A stretch of DNA of 64,000 bases from Dromiciops gliroides (GCF_019393635.1 NC_057867.1:50230143-50294142), one strand, 5' to 3'; counted from the stretch's first letter, positions 11,080 to 19,160 are shown. Numbers and translations: made by a program. Notes: generated from the sequence alone by a model not told the origin.

Positions 11080-11542
11080 ATAAATTGATTTTTTAAAAAT
11101 TCAACTTTCTCTGGGTACAGTGTAGTGCCCAGGGAGTCAAGTACATTTTTTATCCTTTGTTCCTCTTGCATGACCAATGGGTCTACCTCTTTGTCTGGTC
11201 ACATGTCCTGGACACTGGTAATGTACTGCAGCCTCCCTGTTCTTCCATTGGATCTGACTTTTGAACTTTGGGTCAAGCATGTCAAGTGCTTAAGAGTTCT
11301 GTGTTCAACTACATTGAATTGATCTCTTGTGATTTTGGGGTTCTGTCATTCACAGACATAAGCAGCACCAAAAGGTTGGGCTTGTATTAGGATCATCAAA
11401 AATAGCGCTCAGTTCCCCACCCCACCCCCCCCAAAAAATAAAAACCACCCATCATAATATAATCTGCAAAGAGGAACATCTGGAGATTTTAACATCTATA
11501 GGAATGCCTTTTTTCATTTGGAACTCAACCCCTTTGATGAGC
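11080..11542. other. No recognised feature
   Basis: AT-rich flank with a C/A-rich tract near 11,416-11,440. No gene or repeat landmark was identified. Confidence 0.4.
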
Positions 11543-11596
11543 TTTTATCTCCCTTTTTTTTTTTAAATTAATAAAGTATTTTATTTTTTTCCGTGA

Positions 11597-12213
11597 TGAT
11601 ATAGTGGAAATTGGGGTACGGGTTGGTGGGAGTTGGGGTTCTTGGGAATTCCTCTTTAAAGAATTACACCCTCTTGCACACAAAACTTAGTTAGAACAAG
11701 GTGATAGTTTATTTAGGAGCAAGGGAAGGGAAGGGTGGGGGGAGGGAAACCATGAAAGAAATCCTTAGACTTTTCATGGGGAGATTTGGCATAAAGCACA
11801 TGGCTCAGAGGTACCAAATCTCCTCGAACAGGAGACCGGAAGGTACTTTTATAGAGGACTGATGGGGGTGGACCATCTGCCCATGAAAAGTTCCTTTAGT
11901 GAGAGAGGACCATCCCCCACTGGTGGTAGCTGGGGGAATTGGGTGAGCAGTGGAGGACCATCCCCCACTGGTAGTGACTAAAGGAATTGGGTGAGGGGTG
12001 GCTACGGATCCCTCTTCAGGACACAAAGGCCGAAGCCACACCCAAACTTATCTCCCCAGGATAAGGGAGACCGGAATGAAGGGTAGGAATCCCAAGCTAG
12101 CTCAGTCCGATTTGGTTCCTCTAGGCCTTATCGGTCCTCTGGTTTAGTTTCTCAAGGAGAAGATTCCTCGGTGTGCCCCAGAGAAATTCTGGGGTGCTCT
12201 GCGCCCCATGACA
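11597..12213 (-). repeat. 3' LTR of the provirus
   Basis: The 617-bp LTR starts with TG and ends with CA on both strands (tgatatagtgg ... gccccatgaca). Read on the minus strand, U3 holds two 48-bp imperfect repeats (12,000-11,953 and 11,952-11,905), each with a CCAAT motif, followed by the TATA box CTATAAAAG (11,854-11,846) and, 130 bp further, AATAAA (11,713-11,708). That order gives a short R and a U5 of about 90-110 bp. The 78-codon open frames in both LTRs are identical simply because the LTRs are identical. Confidence 0.93.
11708..11713 (-). terminator. AATAAA polyadenylation signal in the 3' LTR
   Basis: tttatt on the plus strand is AATAAA on the provirus strand, in the R region downstream of the TATA box. 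The matching site in the 5' LTR is 15,265-15,270. Confidence 0.75.
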
Positions 12214-12227
12214 TTCCCCACTTCTCT
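12214..12227 (-). promoter_or_regulatory. Polypurine tract
   Basis: On the provirus strand AGAGAAGTGGGGAA directly precedes the LTR start TGTCATGG. The GGGGAATG junction is the form seen in gammaretroviruses, where it primes plus-strand DNA synthesis. Its survival shows that the deletion that removed pol stopped short of it. Confidence 0.88.
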
Positions 12228-12587
12228 ATATATAAGGAAAGGGGACGAAGATTCTTCTGAAACTGCTTCATGCTGACCGGGGGTCGAAGAAATCACGGCG
12301 CAAGGGAGGGGGAGGGGAGAGAAGTGGAGAAGGCCTGGAGTGCGTGGAGTTGTGTGGGGCCCAGAGAGTCCAGAGGCAACACATAGGCACAGTGTCACGA
12401 ATCCTTGAGCCTAGACGGAACAGACTTAAACAAAAAATTAAAACTGACCAGAGCAAAAGGAAAAGGGACTTTATCAGATCAGGAGTCAAGTGGGACCTTT
12501 TTGCAGGACAGGGTGTGGCCTGCTTTACAGGAGGGAGTTCAAGCCTAATTCTGTGATAGGCAGTGTCTGTCTACATTAAGGGTCCTT
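12228..12587 (-). other. Residual sequence between gag and PPT, possible env tail
   Basis: About 360 bp remain where pol and env would lie. A minus-strand frame (12,489-12,268) has a hydrophobic run (SLFLLLWSVLIFCLSLF) that could be a membrane anchor followed by a short tail, as at the end of an env gene. It is short and matches nothing I can name, so an env origin is inference. There is no conserved reverse transcriptase, integrase or protease motif. Confidence 0.4.
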
Positions 12588-14474
12588 TTATCCCATCCCC
12601 ACTTTGTGCCTTGATTGCATGCTAGGACCTGAACCAGAGAGTAAGACAGAGGTCGCCCCAAAACCATTCCTAGGCTTGCCTCCTATGTCCAGCTTGGCCA
12701 TAGGCCTGACACGATGCTGGTCAGGAGAGCAAGCTGCAGAGCCGATCTCTTGGGTGCTGCCCTGGGGACAAAGAGGTAGGAGAGCAGGCCTCACCTTCGT
12801 GTGGCGTCCCCCACTTCTGTGTTCCGGTTTACTGCAGCTGCCAGAATCTCGGCCAGCCAGAGTTCTGCTGGTAGCAGATGTGGTGATGGCTGCTGCTATT
12901 ATATGAGCTTGGTCTATGGAGCGGGCACGAGCCATCTTTTCTCTCTCTTTGGCTACTGCAAGGTCCCTGTTATTAAAAATCTTAAAAGCAATGTCAAGGA
13001 GTTGTGAGGATGGAATCTGGGGACCCCAGTCTAACTTCTGGAGCTCTCTCCTAATGTCAGGAGCAGACTGGCTGATAAAATGAATATTGAGGACAGTAAT
13101 TCCTACATCTCTTTGGGGGTCTAGGTTGGTATATTTCTTCAGAGAGTCCACTAAGCGGCTCATGAAGACAGCAGGATTTTCGTCAGACCCCTGTGTTATC
13201 TCCCTCACCTTTCCATAATTGACTTGTTTCTTAACCCCCCTTCTCATTCCCTCAACTAGGCAGGTGATCATGTGATTTCTACGAGCTCTGTCTTCCCTGT
13301 TATCATAGTTCCATCTCGGTTCTATGACCGGGACAGCTGTAAAACCAGGGACCCCAACCCAATTTCCAACCTGCGAGTGTTCATCCCCAACTTGTACCGC
13401 CAGGTCCCAAATCTGTTTTTTCTCATCAGGGGTACAACAGCTGGCAAGAATAATTTGCAAATCAGTCCAGGAAAGGTCAAACTCCAGTGTCACAGACTTA
13501 AAGCCATCTATGAACTTTGTGGGGTTCTCTGAGTAGCTCCCCAATTTCTCTTTAATCTGAGATAACCTGCTTATAGAAAAAGGGGCGTGCCTTACTGTTG
13601 TGCCCTTCCCAATGGGAAATTCCCTTAATGGAAGCAGGGAAGTAGTGGGAGACATTGGTAAAGACCTGGGTTGGGGAGATAGCTCAGGTGGAGACAGAGG
13701 ATTGGGCGCAGGGCCCAGTGGGGGAGGGGTGACAGCCTTTGGCTGTGGAGTAGGTGGGGGAGGGGAAACAGTCTTTGGCTGCAGCATGGGTGGAGATGGG
13801 GAAAGGGAGATAGCCGTAGGTAACTGCAGATTAGGTAAAGCAGATGGGGTCGGCTGAATGGAAAAAACAGGAGAAATGGGAACATATTGGAGTTCCCCCC
13901 GATTGTAAATGGGGTAGAGCAGGATAGAAGGAGACTGATATCCACTCCCCGTGTGGCACAGGGAATTGGTTCTGAGATCAGCCGGTGGGCAAGGAGAGGT
14001 CTCAGTCATAGAGTGATATGACTGTGGTTGACCCATAGGTACAGAAGCAGGCGGAGAAGGAGTGGAATGAGAAACAGGTAGGGAATGAGTTTGAGGGGGA
14101 GGGGAGGCTGAGGTCTCAGAGTAGGTGCCCCAAGAGTTAGCGAATTGCTTGGGCTTGTGGTGATTCTCAACCGGCAAGGGGACCTCATCCTTTCCCTTTG
14201 ATTTCTGGCTCAAACTCATAAAAGCCGATACGTATGGAATCTCTGTCCATCTCCCTTCACGCTTGCAAAACTTGTCCAATTGCAAGATGGTATTATAATT
14301 AAGGGTGCCGTGTACAGGCCAATTTCCTTCACTTCCTAGAGGATAATGTGGCCATAAATTGTTACAAAAATGTATCATACATCTCTTTCTTAGGTTTTTA
14401 AGTTCCAGTCTAGTCCAATCTCTTAGAATGCACCCCAGAGGTGAATTTTTCGGAACACTCCCTTTCTGTCCCAT
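12588..14474 (-). CDS. gag: Gammaretrovirus-like Gag polyprotein, 628 codons
   Basis: Gag assembles virus cores at the plasma membrane. The frame opens with Met-Gly-Gln, giving Gly2 for N-myristoylation, as in gammaretroviruses; this and the position after the leader fix the start. Residues 1-100 resemble matrix (W20, W41, GTLNYN at 56-61). Residues 101-280 are strongly proline-rich, as in the p12 region, with a possible late-domain-like LYPIY at 186-190. Capsid probably starts at Pro282 (PLREF) and contains the major homology region-like stretch ITQGSDENPAVF (426-437) and SQSAPDIRREL (468-478). A basic/charged end lies at 505-520. Nucleocapsid is not intact: no complete CCHC zinc knuckle is in frame after about residue 540, where the frame probably departs from the ancestral one. 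There are no internal stops over 1.88 kb, which fits a young copy. Whether it is expressed is unknown. Confidence 0.9.
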   Translation of the reverse strand: MGQKGSVPKNSPLGCILRDWTRLELKNLRKRCMIHFCNNLWPHYPLGSEGNWPVHGTLNYNTILQLDKFCKREGRWTEIPYVSAFMSLSQKSKGKDEVPLPVENHHKPKQFANSWGTYSETSASPPPQTHSLPVSHSTPSPPASVPMGQPQSYHSMTETSPCPPADLRTNSLCHTGSGYQSPSILLYPIYNRGELQYVPISPVFSIQPTPSALPNLQLPTAISLSPSPPMLQPKTVSPPPPTPQPKAVTPPPLGPAPNPLSPPELSPQPRSLPMSPTTSLLPLREFPIGKGTTVRHAPFSISRLSQIKEKLGSYSENPTKFIDGFKSVTLEFDLSWTDLQIILASCCTPDEKKQIWDLAVQVGDEHSQVGNWVGVPGFTAVPVIEPRWNYDNREDRARRNHMITCLVEGMRRGVKKQVNYGKVREITQGSDENPAVFMSRLVDSLKKYTNLDPQRDVGITVLNIHFISQSAPDIRRELQKLDWGPQIPSSQLLDIAFKIFNNRDLAVAKEREKMARARSIDQAHIIAAAITTSATSRTLAGRDSGSCSKPEHRSGGRHTKVRPALLPLCPQGSTQEIGSAACSPDQHRVRPMAKLDIGGKPRNGFGATSVLLSGSGPSMQSRHKVGMG

Positions 14475-15133
14475 AATTACTGTCTAAGGAGAATAGTCTG
14501 AACCAAGAGCAGAGAGCTGGTAAGGGATAGACACATAAGCATAAATGTTCTTACCCAGAAACGTGTAGTCTGAGAGTCCGAGCGTGGTTCGGACATCTAG
14601 GAGTCCCAGGCTGCTCTCTGCTGTCCTGCAGACGCCGACCGTCTCTACCTCTCTGTGACTCAAACGGGAGGTTGAGTCCAGTGGGAGAGGGAGAAGAGAA
14701 ACCCAGAAGGTAGGGTCTTACCTCCAGGTTCTGTGCCGAGCGTGGTCCAGACGTCTGTTTGAGCTTTCAGCGAGGGAGGGAGACTCAGGCTGCCCTCCAC
14801 TGTCGCGTGCGAAAGCTGACCCTCTCTCTACCTCTCTGTGACTCAAACGGGAGGTTGAGTCAGGCGGGAGAGGGAGAAAGGAAACCCAGAAGGTAGGGTC
14901 TTACCTCCAGGTTCTGTGCCAAGCGTGGTCCAGACGTCTGTTTGAGCTTTCAGCGAGGGAGGGAGACTCAGGCTGCCCTCCACTGTCGCATGCGAAAGCT
15001 GACCCTCTCTCTACCTCTCTGTGACTCAAACGGGAGGTTGAGTCAGGCGGGAGAGGGAGAAAGGAAACCCAGAAGGGAGGTTCCCACCCCCCAGTTTTGT
15101 GTGTTAAGAGGAAAGAGGAAAATCCCACGTCCC
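14475..15133 (-). other. Proviral leader between PBS and gag
   Basis: About 660 bp of GC-rich untranslated leader. Splice-donor-like sites, ending GGTAAGA on the provirus strand, occur near 14,554, 14,721 and 14,904. The packaging signal would be expected here. Short plus-strand frames in it are not genes. Confidence 0.7.
14556..15066 (-). repeat. 183-bp tandem repeats in the leader
   Basis: Units 14,701-14,883 and 14,884-15,066 are almost identical and repeat at exactly 183 bp (acccagaagg recurs at 14,701, 14,884 and 15,067). A shorter diverged unit occupies about 14,556-14,700. The two good units each carry the donor-like CTGGAGGTAAGACCC on the provirus strand. Confidence 0.92.
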
Positions 15134-15151
15134 TACAACGTTGGGGCGCCA
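15134..15151 (-). promoter_or_regulatory. Primer-binding site, Lys-tRNA-like
   Basis: Two bases after the 5' LTR the provirus strand reads TGGCGCCCCAACGTTGTA. TGGCGCCC followed by AACG is closest to lysine tRNA primers (the Lys1,2 type reads TGGCGCCCAACG), but an extra C and later mismatches make the match imperfect. Lysine primers are more usual in betaretroviruses and lentiviruses than in gammaretroviruses. Confidence 0.72.
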
Positions 15152-15153
15152 GA

Positions 15154-15771
15154 TGATATAGTGGAAATTGGGGTACGGGTTGGTGGGAGTTGGGGTTCTT
15201 GGGAATTCCTCTTTAAAGAATTACACCCTCTTGCACACAAAACTTAGTTAGAACAAGGTGATAGTTTATTTAGGAGCAAGGGAAGGGAAGGGTGGGGGGG
15301 AGGGAAACCATGAAAGAAATCCTTAGACTTTTCATGGGGAGATTTGGCATAAAGCACATGGCTCAGAGGTACCAAATCTCCTCGAACAGGAGACCGGAAG
15401 GTACTTTTATAGAGGACTGATGGGGGTGGACCATCTGCCCATGAAAAGTTCCTTTAGTGAGAGAGGACCATCCCCCACTGGTGGTAGCTGGGGGAATTGG
15501 GTGAGCAGTGGAGGACCATCCCCCACTGGTAGTGACTAAAGGAATTGGGTGAGGGGTGGCTACGGATCCCTCTTCAGGACACAAAGGCCGAAGCCACACC
15601 CAAACTTATCTCCCCAGGATAAGGGAGACCGGAATGAAGGGTAGGAATCCCAAGCTAGCTCAGTCCGATTTGGTTCCTCTAGGCCTTATCGGTCCTCTGG
15701 TTTAGTTTCTCAAGGAGAAGATTCCTCGGTGTGCCCCAGAGAAATTCTGGGGTGCTCTGCGCCCCATGACA
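15154..15771 (-). repeat. 5' LTR of the provirus
   Basis: 618 bp, identical to the 3' LTR apart from one additional G. It would drive transcription leftward through gag. U3 repeats lie at 15,463-15,558. Confidence 0.93.
15404..15412 (-). promoter_or_regulatory. TATA box of the 5' LTR promoter
   Basis: cttttatag on the plus strand is CTATAAAAG on the provirus strand. It lies just downstream of the 48-bp U3 repeats with their CCAAT motifs, so transcription should start about 25-30 bases further left. Confidence 0.75.
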
Positions 15772-15832
15772 GTTACATGTAAAGATAGTTCTCAACTTTT
15801 GTTTATACAAGCTTTACAATTTCAGATTTTTC

Positions 15833-15865
15833 TCCCTCCCTCCCCTCCCTCCCCCCTCCCCTAGA
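15833..15865 (-). other. G-rich tract of the L1 3' untranslated region
   Basis: On the L1 sense (minus) strand this is a run of G3-G6 blocks separated by single A residues (GGGGAGGGGGGAGGGAGGGG and on). It can form G-quadruplexes; similar tracts are a known feature of mammalian L1 3' regions. An (AT)n run follows at 15,886-15,911. Confidence 0.7.
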
Positions 15866-15885
15866 CAGCAGGTAATCTGATATAG

Positions 15886-15919
<34 letters not shown>

Positions 15920-16205
15920 ATAACATTAATCCTATTTCTGCATTAGTCATGTTATAAGAGAAAAAATCAGAGCAATGATGAAAAACCTCAAAATAGAAAA
16001 AAAACAACAGCATCAAAAACAAAAGAAATAGTATGGTTCATTCAGCATCTCTACTCCGCAGTTCTTTTTTTTTTTTTTTCTTGGATTTGGAGATCCTCTT
16101 CCATCACGAGTTCCCTGGAACTCTTCTGTGCCATTACATTGGTGAGAAGAATATAGTCCATCACAGTAGATCAACACTCAATGCTGATTTTTATCTCCCT
16201 TTTTT

Positions 16206-16645
16206 ATGCTTTGCTTGACATCTGTAGTTGGAGGGTCTTTGAAAAATGTTATCTGTGATTTCATCTGTCAAAAAAATCTTATAATGCTCTTCCACAACTA
16301 TGAGAGACTCCTTATTTTAATCATAGCTTTCAAGGCTTTTTTTTTTTAATAATCAACAAATAACAAATATAGATTGTATTCTCCATAGCTCTGGTTCTTG
16401 AACTATTTTTATTCATTTAGTCTTTCCATGAGGATTCCCAGCCCACTACAGGAAGTGTGGGGATTCTCAAGCATGTGTTCGCAACTGTCAAGTTGAAGTT
16501 CAGTACAATTCATGGCATCCCTTTGGAGAGCTACTGCTCTCTACTTTGCAATCAATTATGTGATTAGAAAGATGGATTTTTCTGTAGAAAATCATTACAA
16601 AGTCTGCCTGTTCACAACTGATATTTTTATGAAGTAGGGGCTGAA
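16206..16645. other. No recognised feature
   Basis: AT-rich unique sequence with a T-run near 16,338. It continues the pre-insertion locus interrupted at 11,543. Confidence 0.4.
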
Positions 16646-16649
16646 TGTT

Positions 16650-16770
16650 TCTGAATGAATGAAGAAAGCATTTATTAAGTACTTACTAGCCAAGTACTGG
16701 ACCAAGCTCTGGATATACCAATACAAAAGCAAAGACAATCCATCCCCGCTCTCCAGGAGTTTATATTCTA
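16650..16770 (+). repeat. Ancient dispersed repeat fragment
   Basis: gcatttattaagtacttact, accaagctctggatatacca and ggagtttatattctaatggc match the same old repeat type as 3,080 and 57,645. Confidence 0.6.
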
Positions 16771-17007
16771 ATGGCGGGGGAGGGGGGGAGGGGAGACAAC
16801 ATACTGAGGGGAGTGATGTCTAAAGAGGCATAATTGGGTTTGGAAAGTTATTGGGATGGTGCTAGAACCATAGCCCAGAGCCATAGGAGAGTAGATTGAC
16901 ACACCCTTTTCAGGAGCCATGAAAAAATTCATTTGATTGTGCTTTTGAACTAGAAACAATACAACAGGGAGCAAAGATGGGATTGAGGAAGGGCACATGG
17001 CCTCTGG

Positions 17008-17970
17008 TGAGGAGATCGCTGGAGAAAGAAGTGAAGTCTGGTTGGAACCAGGTCTAGCTGTAGTAGATGACTGAGGCAACCACCTATCAGAACAGCAGAG
17101 ACCCAGGGTCAGGGATCTAGACAAGACAGACTTAAGTCTTCCAGGGTGTGGTTCTGGCCTGTTAGTAAAGTGAAGCATGTCTAGAGCTGGCCTTTGATAT
17201 AGTGTGCAACTGAGGCAACCATCTGCCCTGAGTGTGGGGCCCTAGGGTAGGAGTTCAAGGTGTGAAAAGGAGTCATTTTTCCAGTGCATGGCTTTGGCCT
17301 AACACCCTGGTATCATGATACTTGGTGATGAGAAGTAGAGCGTGTCTGGAGGTAGGAGGGTTAACTGAAAGGTTATGGAAGGGCACAAACCTGCAGGGCT
17401 TACTTGCTGGTCCCATGGTTGTTGTTTTTTAGCAGCTGCTAAGGATGTGGTAAGAATGGTGAGATGAGGTGTTGGGGGATCCAGGCTTATATGTCATGGG
17501 TGACTGTAGGCCCCCCCCAATCAGTATGGTCAGGGTACTAGGCAGTAGTTCTAGGCATGAAGGGCTTCATTTCTGGTTAGGGCAGCATAGTGACTACTGA
17601 GATGATGGTCAAGGAAAAAAGTCAGCTGTGACTGGAGCCAGACCTAGGTGTCATAGGTGGCTTGTAACCTCTTTGAGGTTACTCGGGAAGGAGTGAGATG
17701 GCTTGGGCAGGGGTGGGGAGACATCTAACACCAGAGTTCAAGGACTGAGTTCTCCAGGGCCTAGTTCTAGTCTACCAGGCATGTTGATTGGTAAGGAGAT
17801 GGCTGCAGAGTGAGGTGAGACATGGTTGGAGCCATGTCAAATGTAGTGGGTGACTGAGGCAACCACCATTCAGAAAAGGGGAGCCCCAGGGCAGGAGTTC
17901 TGGGTATGAAAGGGTTAAGTCTTCTTCTAGGCCTTGATTTCTGGTCTAGGAGGCATGGTAGGGGTGTGTG
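17008..17970 (+). repeat. Decayed tandem array of about 170-200 bp units
   Basis: About five units share an ordered set of motifs: ggagat(c/g)gctg, ggttggaaccaggt / ggttggagccatgt, gactgaggcaaccacc, agcccagggcaggagttc-type, ttaagtcttc and ggcatg. The first (17,008-17,177) and last (17,800-17,970) are the clearest; units near 17,195, 17,465 and 17,595 are more diverged. No coding content is recognised. Confidence 0.7.
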
Positions 17971-18089
17971 TGTGTGTATCTATATCTTGATAATTCTCAT
18001 AAAGACTTAAATGGATGGAAAAGTTAGCATATCGTCTATTTTGAACTGGTTTAACTACCAGATCAACAATGTCACCTTAGAGGCAGATC

Positions 18090-18760
18090 TCTCCTAGACC
18101 CAGGAGATCTCCTGTCTGTGATCCCCTGCTGTTGCTAGATATTTTTATCAATGATTTGAAAGAAGGAATAGAAGGAATGCTAGTAAAAGCCATAGGTGTC
18201 ATGAAGCTCAAATGGGTAATACCCAACATGTTGGATGACAGGATTGGAAGCCCAAAAAAACTCTCAATAGACTCCAACAAGGGGCTGAAACCAATCAGAT
18301 GAAATTTATTAGGATAAATGTAAAGTTATACACACAGATTCATAAAACCAATTTCACAAATACAGGATGGGGAAAGGTTAGATCTTAAATAGTTCCTGCA
18401 ATGTCTGATCTGGGAATCTTTAGGGACTGCAGGCTCAATATGAATCAACAGTGGAAAGTTGCACAAAAAACCGAAAACCTAAGTCTATCCTAGGTTGTAA
18501 TAAGAGTTGCATATTCTACAAGAGAAGAGAGTATAATGGAAACGGTACTGGATATGGCCCAGTAAGACTTGGGTTCAAATCTGATCCTGTCCAAGTCATT
18601 TAATTCATTTGGGTCTGTTTCCAAATCTGTCAAATGACACCTCTAAGGTCCAATCCAGCTTTAAATCTACAATATTTTGACGTATGCCATATGAAGATCT
18701 CAGGAAGGAACTGGGGATGTACCTTCAAACTGCGTTATGTACCAGACCCTCTTCTCTCTC
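18090..18760 (+). repeat. CR1/L3-type LINE, 3' half of the reverse transcriptase region
   Basis: atatttttatcaatgatttg, cagatgaaatttattaggat, aaatgtaaagttatacacac and atatgaatcaacagtggaaa are landmarks of this LINE in marsupials. A MIR-like SINE (about 18,531-18,680) interrupts it, after which catatgaagatctcaggaag and gaactggggatgt continue the LINE. Confidence 0.7.
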
Positions 18761-18789
18761 TCGTTAACTTTTACCAAAGAATATTTACT

Positions 18790-18942
18790 GTTTTGTTTTG
18801 TTTTTTAGTGAGGCAATTGGGGTTAAGTGACTTGCCCAGGGTCACACAGCTAGTAAGTGTTAAGTGTCTGAGGCCGGATTTGAACTCAGGTCCTCCTGAA
18901 TCCAGGGCCAGTACTCTATCCATTGCGCCACCTAGCTGCCCC
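18790..18942 (-). repeat. CORE-SINE, left member of an inverted pair
   Basis: Left T/G-rich tail, CORE, and right end gcgccacctagctgcccc. The 16-bp sequence ccaaagaatatttact on its left (18,774-18,789) reappears on its right only as its reverse complement (18,957-18,972), unlike a normal TSD. Confidence 0.92.
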
Positions 18943-18972
18943 TATTATACCTTTAAAGTAAATATTCTTTGG
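18943..18972. other. Inverted segment between two SINEs
   Basis: This 30-bp spacer is the reverse complement of the two outer flanks joined together: its left part (tattataccttta) inverts the flank at 19,161-19,173 and its right part inverts the flank at 18,774-18,789. Confidence 0.85.
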
Positions 18973-19160
18973 GGGCAGCTAGGTGGCGCAGTGGATAGAG
19001 TACTGGCCCTGGATTCAGGAGGACCTGAGTTCAAATCTGGCCTCAGACACTTGACACCAGCTGTGTGACCCTGGGCAAGTCACTTAACCCTCATTGCCCT
19101 GCTCAAAAAAAAAAAGAAAAGAAAAGAAAAGAAAGAAAACTAAATAACTAAATAAATAAA
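18973..19160 (+). repeat. CORE-SINE, right member of an inverted pair
   Basis: Head ggggcagctaggtggcgcag, core, then a long A-rich tail with (gaaaa)n and (taaa)n. The flank taaaggtataata at 19,161-19,173 pairs with an inverted copy at 18,943-18,955. Confidence 0.92.

Larger units (their letters stand above)
11597..15771 (-). mobile_element. Young LTR-gag-LTR endogenous retrovirus lacking pol
   Basis: Two LTRs of 617 and 618 bp in direct orientation enclose, in minus-strand order, a primer-binding site, a repeated leader, a gag frame and a polypurine tract. Only about 370 bp separate the gag stop from the 3' LTR, so there is no room for pol, and no protease or reverse transcriptase motif is seen. 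By eye the LTRs differ only by one G in a run near 11,735 / 15,292, which points to a very recent insertion or to gene conversion. Gag and the PPT (agtggggaa before the LTR) are gammaretrovirus-like (class I). Being defective in trans functions, this copy would need enzymes from a related element. Flanking 4-mers GTGA / GTTA are an imperfect TSD. Confidence 0.93.
11560..16188 (-). mobile_element. L1-type 3' end insertion, later split by an endogenous retrovirus
   Basis: A 17-bp direct repeat (ttttatctccctttttt, 11,543-11,559 and 16,189-16,205) brackets the unit. Just inside the left copy is a T-run, the poly(A) tail of a minus-strand insertion. The element's own sequence is 11,560-11,596 plus 15,772-16,188; the provirus separates them. 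Landmarks read on the minus strand are tgatggactatattcttctc, catgactaatgcagaaatag and a G-rich tract, typical of a 5'-truncated L1 3' region. The exact TSD implies a fairly recent insertion, older than the retrovirus it hosts. Confidence 0.8.

Noticed and set aside
11805-12041. 78-codon open frame repeated identically at 15,363-15,599
   Set aside because: Both lie in the two copies of one LTR; identity reflects LTR identity, not a conserved gene.
12604-12906. Plus-strand frames of 60-100 codons across 12,604-13,857
   Set aside because: They are antisense shadows of the gag frame.
14701-15066. CRISPR-like spacing of the 183-bp repeats
   Set aside because: The repeats are long, contiguous and without spacers, in a mammalian provirus leader.
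18973-19060. tRNA gene calls in SINE heads
   Set aside because: The head is tRNA-derived but lacks an intact cloverleaf and is always joined to the CORE and tail.
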